From assembly GCA_903918045.1 (NCBI GenBank), contig CAIXCY010000082.1, positions 127,730-166,510 of the forward strand: a stretch of 38,781 nt of DNA. Direction: 5' to 3'. The notes under the pieces are model-generated. The model made no database searches. It worked only from the letters and a program-made list of their open reading frames with translations, and was not told where the DNA came from. Source of the DNA: an uncultured Bacteroidia bacterium. GTDB taxonomy: Bacteria > Bacteroidota > Bacteroidia > Bacteroidales > Prolixibacteraceae. Each line of letters begins with the position of its first letter. The first letter of the stretch is position 1. Below, piece by piece: positions 34,720 through 38,781 of the stretch. A program made the position numbers and the translations under genes.

Positions 34720-35541
34720 TTATAGCAATATTTTAGTGGTAAGGTTTGAAATACTTGAACGTATCGAATCAAACGGTTTTCCATCCTTTGTCGAATCTTG
34801 TTCCACAAACATATATTTGAACCCGGCAGTTTCTTTGGAAGCCAAAATATCTTTAAAATTAAGAAGCCCGGCTCCTACCGGTGCAAAATCAGAGGTGTCA
34901 GGGGTAAAGAAAGGCGTTTCCTGAGTAAACATATCCTTCAGATGGAAAAGTTGAAATCTGCCGGGGTATTTCCTGAACATTTCAATAGGGTTCTGCCCCC
35001 CCTTCACGGCCCAGAAAAGATCAAGTTCCATTGTGACCAGATCGTTGTCAAGCTCCTTCAAAAGGATATCATAGTATGGTATCTCTCCTTCAATAAGATC
35101 AAATTCAAAATTGTGGTTGTGGTAACCAAACTGAATCTGATACTCGTTCATGATAAGACCCGCCTGATTCCAGGCAGCTGCCATCTTTTTATAGCTGTCA
35201 AGCGTTGTCCGTTCCTCCTCAAATACCCACGGTTGTATGCAATATCTGACACCCAATTCCGAATGAGCCTCTGCCATTTTTTTTGTGATATCTGAGGTTT
35301 TACCGGAAATCTCAACCATAGCATGGCTGCTAATGACTTCCATACCCAGGTCATCTGCAATTTTCCTGAACTCAGCAGGTGCATAGCCATAAAACAGGCC
35401 ATCAGAATAACCTGCAAGTTCCAGATATTTAAATCCCAGATCAGAAACTTTTTTCAATGATCCCAGCGGATCACCCGACATCGCATCCCTGATTGTATAT
35501 AGCTGAAGTCCGACCCCAAAGTTTTTTATGTTATTCTCCAT
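34720..35541 (-). CDS. Sugar phosphate isomerase/epimerase, xylose-isomerase-like TIM barrel
   Basis: This 273-residue protein has the fold of AP endonuclease family 2 / sugar isomerases: VGLQLYTIRDAM at the start, LGFKYLELAGYSD, EVISSHAMVE, FGYHNHNFEF, TMELDLFWAVKGGQ, FQLFHLKDM and YMFVEQDS. The Glu, Asp, His and Glu in these blocks are the usual metal ligands. A GTG start four codons upstream (35553) is possible; the ATG at 35541 was preferred. There is no signal peptide, so it is cytoplasmic, or would need a partner signal if it worked on exported substrates as some relatives do. It lies downstream of the beta-galactosidase gene on the same strand (77-base gap). The substrate is unknown. 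Confidence 0.85.
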   Translation of the reverse strand: MENNIKNFGVGLQLYTIRDAMSGDPLGSLKKVSDLGFKYLELAGYSDGLFYGYAPAEFRKIADDLGMEVISSHAMVEISGKTSDITKKMAEAHSELGVRYCIQPWVFEEERTTLDSYKKMAAAWNQAGLIMNEYQIQFGYHNHNFEFDLIEGEIPYYDILLKELDNDLVTMELDLFWAVKGGQNPIEMFRKYPGRFQLFHLKDMFTQETPFFTPDTSDFAPVGAGLLNFKDILASKETAGFKYMFVEQDSTKDGKPFDSIRSSISNLTTKILL

Positions 35542-35618
35542 TATTCCAATCACTTAACATTACACTATTTCACATTTATTCCAGGCTTCCAAAATGCTCA
35601 TCCCATTCTGAATAGCGA

Positions 35619-38528
35619 TTAAAACGTTTTGAGACTAATTTGTCCGCTGATTTTTTGTCCCTGCTTAAGCGGCTGATCAAATTTGGAGGCATGGTCGACA
35701 AAATTACGCAGAAACCGCTCCGATCCGGGGTTATCGTATTCCGCGATAAGCATATGAATATTATCATCTATTTTCCAGCAACGCAGGTGCTGCAATCCAT
35801 CCGAAATCACACTAAGCCCTGCGCCTCCCTCTGAGCGGAGATTAGCGATGTAAACATTCCGTTTAGTCGATCTGAAATCGTTACTTCCAAACTGATTCTG
35901 GTCCTGACTGTAACTCCATGTTGGTTTTGATGAAGGTCCTGCAAGGCCGCATAACGGATGATCATAGAAAAGTTTCGCAGTACCTTCAGACCGCCCGATA
36001 TGATCCGTTGGGTAAACACTCCACAACCCTTTTCGTTTCCAGTCGAGGGTAGTCATCGTCCGTGGAAGTGTAAATGAAATACCCCACTGACGCAGGTTGG
36101 CATCCATAAGCATTTTATAATCATACGAAATTCCAATACGACCATCTGCATAAATATGCATAATCATCCGACCCACAGCCTCCGTGTAACTCTCTTTTAA
36201 ATTCAAGGTTATAGCTGAAGATTCCTTTTCTAATTCGATACTTTCAATCTTGCGGTTTGAAGCAGTTGGCGAAAAAAGACCATATTCGGGGGTAACCTTC
36301 GTCATCTGGGTATCACCTGTACTGTTAAAGGGGATAAACATCAGAACCGGCCACCCATTAAGTATCTCATTGCCATTATGATCACTGACCACCAATTTCT
36401 CATCACCTATACTTACCCTTAAGTTGCTGCTTTCCCCGACCTGAGTATTCCCCTTCATCGACCATTTAAACGACTCACTTTTTGTCGTATGCTCTATGAT
36501 TTTGGGTTTGCTAAGGTCAAACAGGTATTGGTCGCAAGGGACTTCTGAATTATGAAAAATATTAATTGAAAGTTTTTGAAGCGAGGCGTATGATATCGGA
36601 AGATGAACCATCTCTTTAGCTCCGGCCATAATATCAGTATGAATTTCCCCTGTTTGGTCCCCGTTTTTCCAGATAATGCGGCATTCGTTAAGATTCGAAA
36701 AAAAGAAGCGGTTTTCCATTTCCAGAATGACCGGATGATCCCCTTCCCCTTCTAAAAGTTTCACTTTGACAGGTGTGAAAATTTTCTTCATGTGCCAGTA
36801 TTCGGGTTTGGGTCTTCTCCAGCCATCAATCGGCCCCCAGGTTCCGTACCCGACAACCGCACCGTCAGGAAGGAAAAAAGTGTCGTCAATCCCCGCCCAG
36901 AGCGCACCTCCAAGAACACCTTTCGAATTATACATCCCTTCCCACATTTTGAGTAAGATATCTCCGTAAAAATCGCGAACTCCGGGATCTGTCATCAGCT
37001 CATTCCTGTTATAGGCATTCAGGTGACAATATTCGTCAAAGGTTACGGGTCGTTGGTTTTCGCGATATTTATCAGGGCCGCCGGAACCCGGATAATGATG
37101 ATTCCCAATCTCCAGGTATTCACTATCCGCCTTTTCGCTGTATTGACTAAAATTACGGGGTCGGGAAGGATCGGCAGCTTTGACCAGGTCGGCAGAAGTT
37201 TTAAAAAGTTCACTAAAATTCTCAGATTCATTCGCCAGTGACCATTGAAGAATGCACGGGTGTGATTTATCCCTTTCGACCATTTCGAGTGTTGGCTGAA
37301 GGATCGCCTCAAAAAAATTGGAATCATTTACAGGGTCTTTTGTTGCCCAGCAGAACGGAGCCTCCTCTTCAACAAACATTCCCTGCTCATCGCAAGCTTC
37401 CATCAATTTCTCATTGGGGGGATAATGGGATGTACGAATATAATTGATATTCCCTTCCTTGAAAATCCGAACATCTTCAGCCCACTGATTTCCCATAAGC
37501 GAACGCCCCCGTTCCGGTGAGACCTCATGGCGGCAGACCCCCTTAAGTTTGATAGGATGATTATTTACAAAAACCTGGTTTCCATGAACCTTAATCTGGC
37601 GAAATCCGAACCGGCGAACAACACGGGTAATCTCCTTCCCATCAATGGTGATTTTGCACTCCAGAAAATAGAGATTGGGATGTTCCGGATCCCATTTCGC
37701 GGGGTTGGCCACATTCAGATCAAGTATTTGCCTGGTGATCACTTTGGAGAGTAAGGCTCTTTTAATCGTATTTTTCTTCTCATCTGAGATTATTTTTCCG
37801 GATACATCCCGAAGAGTCAGTGCTATATCCACTGTTTGTTGAGCCGCTGTTTCGTTGGCAATCATCAGTTCTGCTTTAAGTACAGCGTTCTCATATTTGG
37901 CATCGAAGGTTGTACTTACATGAAATGAAGCTACGTTTAGGTCGGGAATAGCAATCAGGTAGATCGGACGGGTAATCCCTCCCAGCGCGTGAACCGCATA
38001 TTTTGAAGCGCTTGACAAGGTATCGGCAAGACTTTCACTGCGAACGGCAATGGAGAGTTTGTTTATACCGGTTTTCACCAAATCGGTGATATCCGTTTCA
38101 AAGGGTGTCATTCCGCCCAGGTGTTTCCCTCCGGCTTGACCATTTACCCAAATTTTACACTCGCTGTAAATTGCCTCACATTTAAGGATAATCCGTTTCC
38201 CGTTCCATGTCTCCGGTTTATTAAAGTCCTTTGAATAGCCGGCATATTCACCGCTTTTAACCTCAAAGCCTTGCATCACCCATTCACCGGGAACCCCGAT
38301 GGTTTTCCAGTTTGAGTTATTTTGGTTCTGAAAAAACTCCTTTTCAGGGGAAGGATTAAAATACCAGGAGCCATTCAAATCTATTTTTGTATCCTTCAGA
38401 TCTCCGGATAACTCGGGAATCGGTGTCCACCGGATCGCTGACACTTTTTGGGGATCAAAGCTGAATTGGGCATTTGATGCAAAATTTAGCATGAAAACAA
38501 TGAGGGTGATTGAGCCTATAAGTCTCAT
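35619..38528 (-). CDS. Exported glycoside hydrolase family 2 beta-galactosidase-like enzyme
   Basis: This 969-residue protein has a signal peptide (about 1-20, NFASNA before QFSFD). The domain order is as in LacZ: jelly roll (LNGSWYFNPSP, VPGEWVMQGF), Ig-like, TIM barrel from VNNHPIKLKGVCRHE, Ig-like, and a C-terminal beta-sandwich like LacZ domain 5 (about 700-969). The acid/base is N433-E434 (SLANESEN) and the nucleophile is E499 (TFDEYCH). The hallmark SHYPPNEKLMEACDEQGMFV is present. It should release terminal beta-galactose or a related sugar in the periplasm. It is convergent with the main glycan operon and pairs with the TIM-barrel isomerase gene. The specificity call is moderate; a different beta-glycosidase within GH2 is possible. 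Confidence 0.87.
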   Translation of the reverse strand: MRLIGSITLIVFMLNFASNAQFSFDPQKVSAIRWTPIPELSGDLKDTKIDLNGSWYFNPSPEKEFFQNQNNSNWKTIGVPGEWVMQGFEVKSGEYAGYSKDFNKPETWNGKRIILKCEAIYSECKIWVNGQAGGKHLGGMTPFETDITDLVKTGINKLSIAVRSESLADTLSSASKYAVHALGGITRPIYLIAIPDLNVASFHVSTTFDAKYENAVLKAELMIANETAAQQTVDIALTLRDVSGKIISDEKKNTIKRALLSKVITRQILDLNVANPAKWDPEHPNLYFLECKITIDGKEITRVVRRFGFRQIKVHGNQVFVNNHPIKLKGVCRHEVSPERGRSLMGNQWAEDVRIFKEGNINYIRTSHYPPNEKLMEACDEQGMFVEEEAPFCWATKDPVNDSNFFEAILQPTLEMVERDKSHPCILQWSLANESENFSELFKTSADLVKAADPSRPRNFSQYSEKADSEYLEIGNHHYPGSGGPDKYRENQRPVTFDEYCHLNAYNRNELMTDPGVRDFYGDILLKMWEGMYNSKGVLGGALWAGIDDTFFLPDGAVVGYGTWGPIDGWRRPKPEYWHMKKIFTPVKVKLLEGEGDHPVILEMENRFFFSNLNECRIIWKNGDQTGEIHTDIMAGAKEMVHLPISYASLQKLSINIFHNSEVPCDQYLFDLSKPKIIEHTTKSESFKWSMKGNTQVGESSNLRVSIGDEKLVVSDHNGNEILNGWPVLMFIPFNSTGDTQMTKVTPEYGLFSPTASNRKIESIELEKESSAITLNLKESYTEAVGRMIMHIYADGRIGISYDYKMLMDANLRQWGISFTLPRTMTTLDWKRKGLWSVYPTDHIGRSEGTAKLFYDHPLCGLAGPSSKPTWSYSQDQNQFGSNDFRSTKRNVYIANLRSEGGAGLSVISDGLQHLRCWKIDDNIHMLIAEYDNPGSERFLRNFVDHASKFDQPLKQGQKISGQISLKTF

Positions 38529-38781
38529 GATTAATATTTTAGAGAATTATACTTAAATCTGCCTGATAACTTAACCATTGACATATCTCACAAATAGTCA
38601 ACTCTTTCAGGGTATTATCTAATTTATAGAATACAAAATAAGTAACTACTCAGGTCTTTATTACAATTTTTGACAAAAATCCGCGTCGGGTTAAAATTTC
38701 TAATTTTTCCTGAACTCGCCATGGCTAGCTTGCGGGGTGAATTTCTGTTTTGTTTTCGTGTGTCAGAGTGTCGCGGGGGTA

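Noticed and set aside
34798-35295. 165-codon open frame on the + strand
   Set aside because: It is antisense to the TIM-barrel isomerase gene, which has clear family motifs; the + strand product looks random.
38725-38781. Open - strand frame entering from the right edge (reads DTLTHENKTEIHPAS then stop)
   Set aside because: Only 18 codons are visible, and a neighbouring frame reads equally gene-like (FTPQASHGEFRKN with stops around it). It could be the end of a gene or a dispersed repeat, but cannot be decided here. The rest of 38529-38781 is AT-rich with no feature seen.

Overview
The window reads as a piece of a Bacteroidota chromosome, plausibly Bacteroidales/Marinilabiliales-like. The evidence is promoters of the TAnnTTTG type (clearest upstream of rplU), weak use of Shine-Dalgarno sites, exported glycosidases of families common in the phylum, a crtB/crtYcd/cruF-type carotenoid operon, and the remnant of a four-helix-bundle gene of the kind scattered through Bacteroidota genomes. 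No rRNA, tRNA, CRISPR array, intact transposase or SusC/SusD pair was found.

Region 1 (1-6777, + strand) is a sulfur locus. It holds the 3' part of a molybdopterin reductase subunit (PsrA/PhsA-like), its four-cluster ferredoxin partner, an NrfD/PsrC membrane anchor, two half-size YeeE/YedE sulfur-transporter proteins, two membrane-anchored periplasmic rhodanese-like proteins and a FadL/OmpP1-type outer-membrane channel. Both rhodanese-like proteins lack the active-site cysteine (Gly in the motif LYGN) and both end in Gly-Gly-Gly-Cys. That combination suggests a cysteine arm that carries sulfane sulfur, and it is the most novel item in the window.

Region 2 (6872-13002, - strand) is a compact carotenoid operon read in the order crtB, crtYcd, cruF, acyltransferase, glycosyltransferase, TPR protein, crtI. 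The gene set predicts a cyclised, hydroxylated, glycosylated and acylated carotenoid. A bidirectional terminator separates it from region 1.

Region 3 (13141-17585, - strand) holds conserved housekeeping genes: kup, serS, rpmA and rplU, with their terminators and a good rplU promoter.

Region 4 (17802-38528) is a carbohydrate-use locus. On the + strand are a Tat-exported Gfo/Idh/MocA protein, a six-hairpin glycosidase, a GntR/LacI-type hybrid regulator, a GH127-like beta-L-arabinofuranosidase, two paralogous GH2 enzymes, two cupin-type glucose-6-phosphate isomerases, a sugar:H+ symporter and a mannose-6-phosphate isomerase with an extra N-terminal domain. A thymidylate-synthase-family protein sits oddly at the end. 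On the - strand are a TIM-barrel sugar isomerase/epimerase and a large GH2 beta-galactosidase. Together they would trim glycosides in the periplasm, import monosaccharides by the symporter and feed hexose phosphates into glycolysis. The region also carries signs of small mobile repeats: a palindromic element read through in frame inside the mannose-6-phosphate isomerase gene, a related inverted pair at 33482-33633, and a decayed four-helix-bundle gene.
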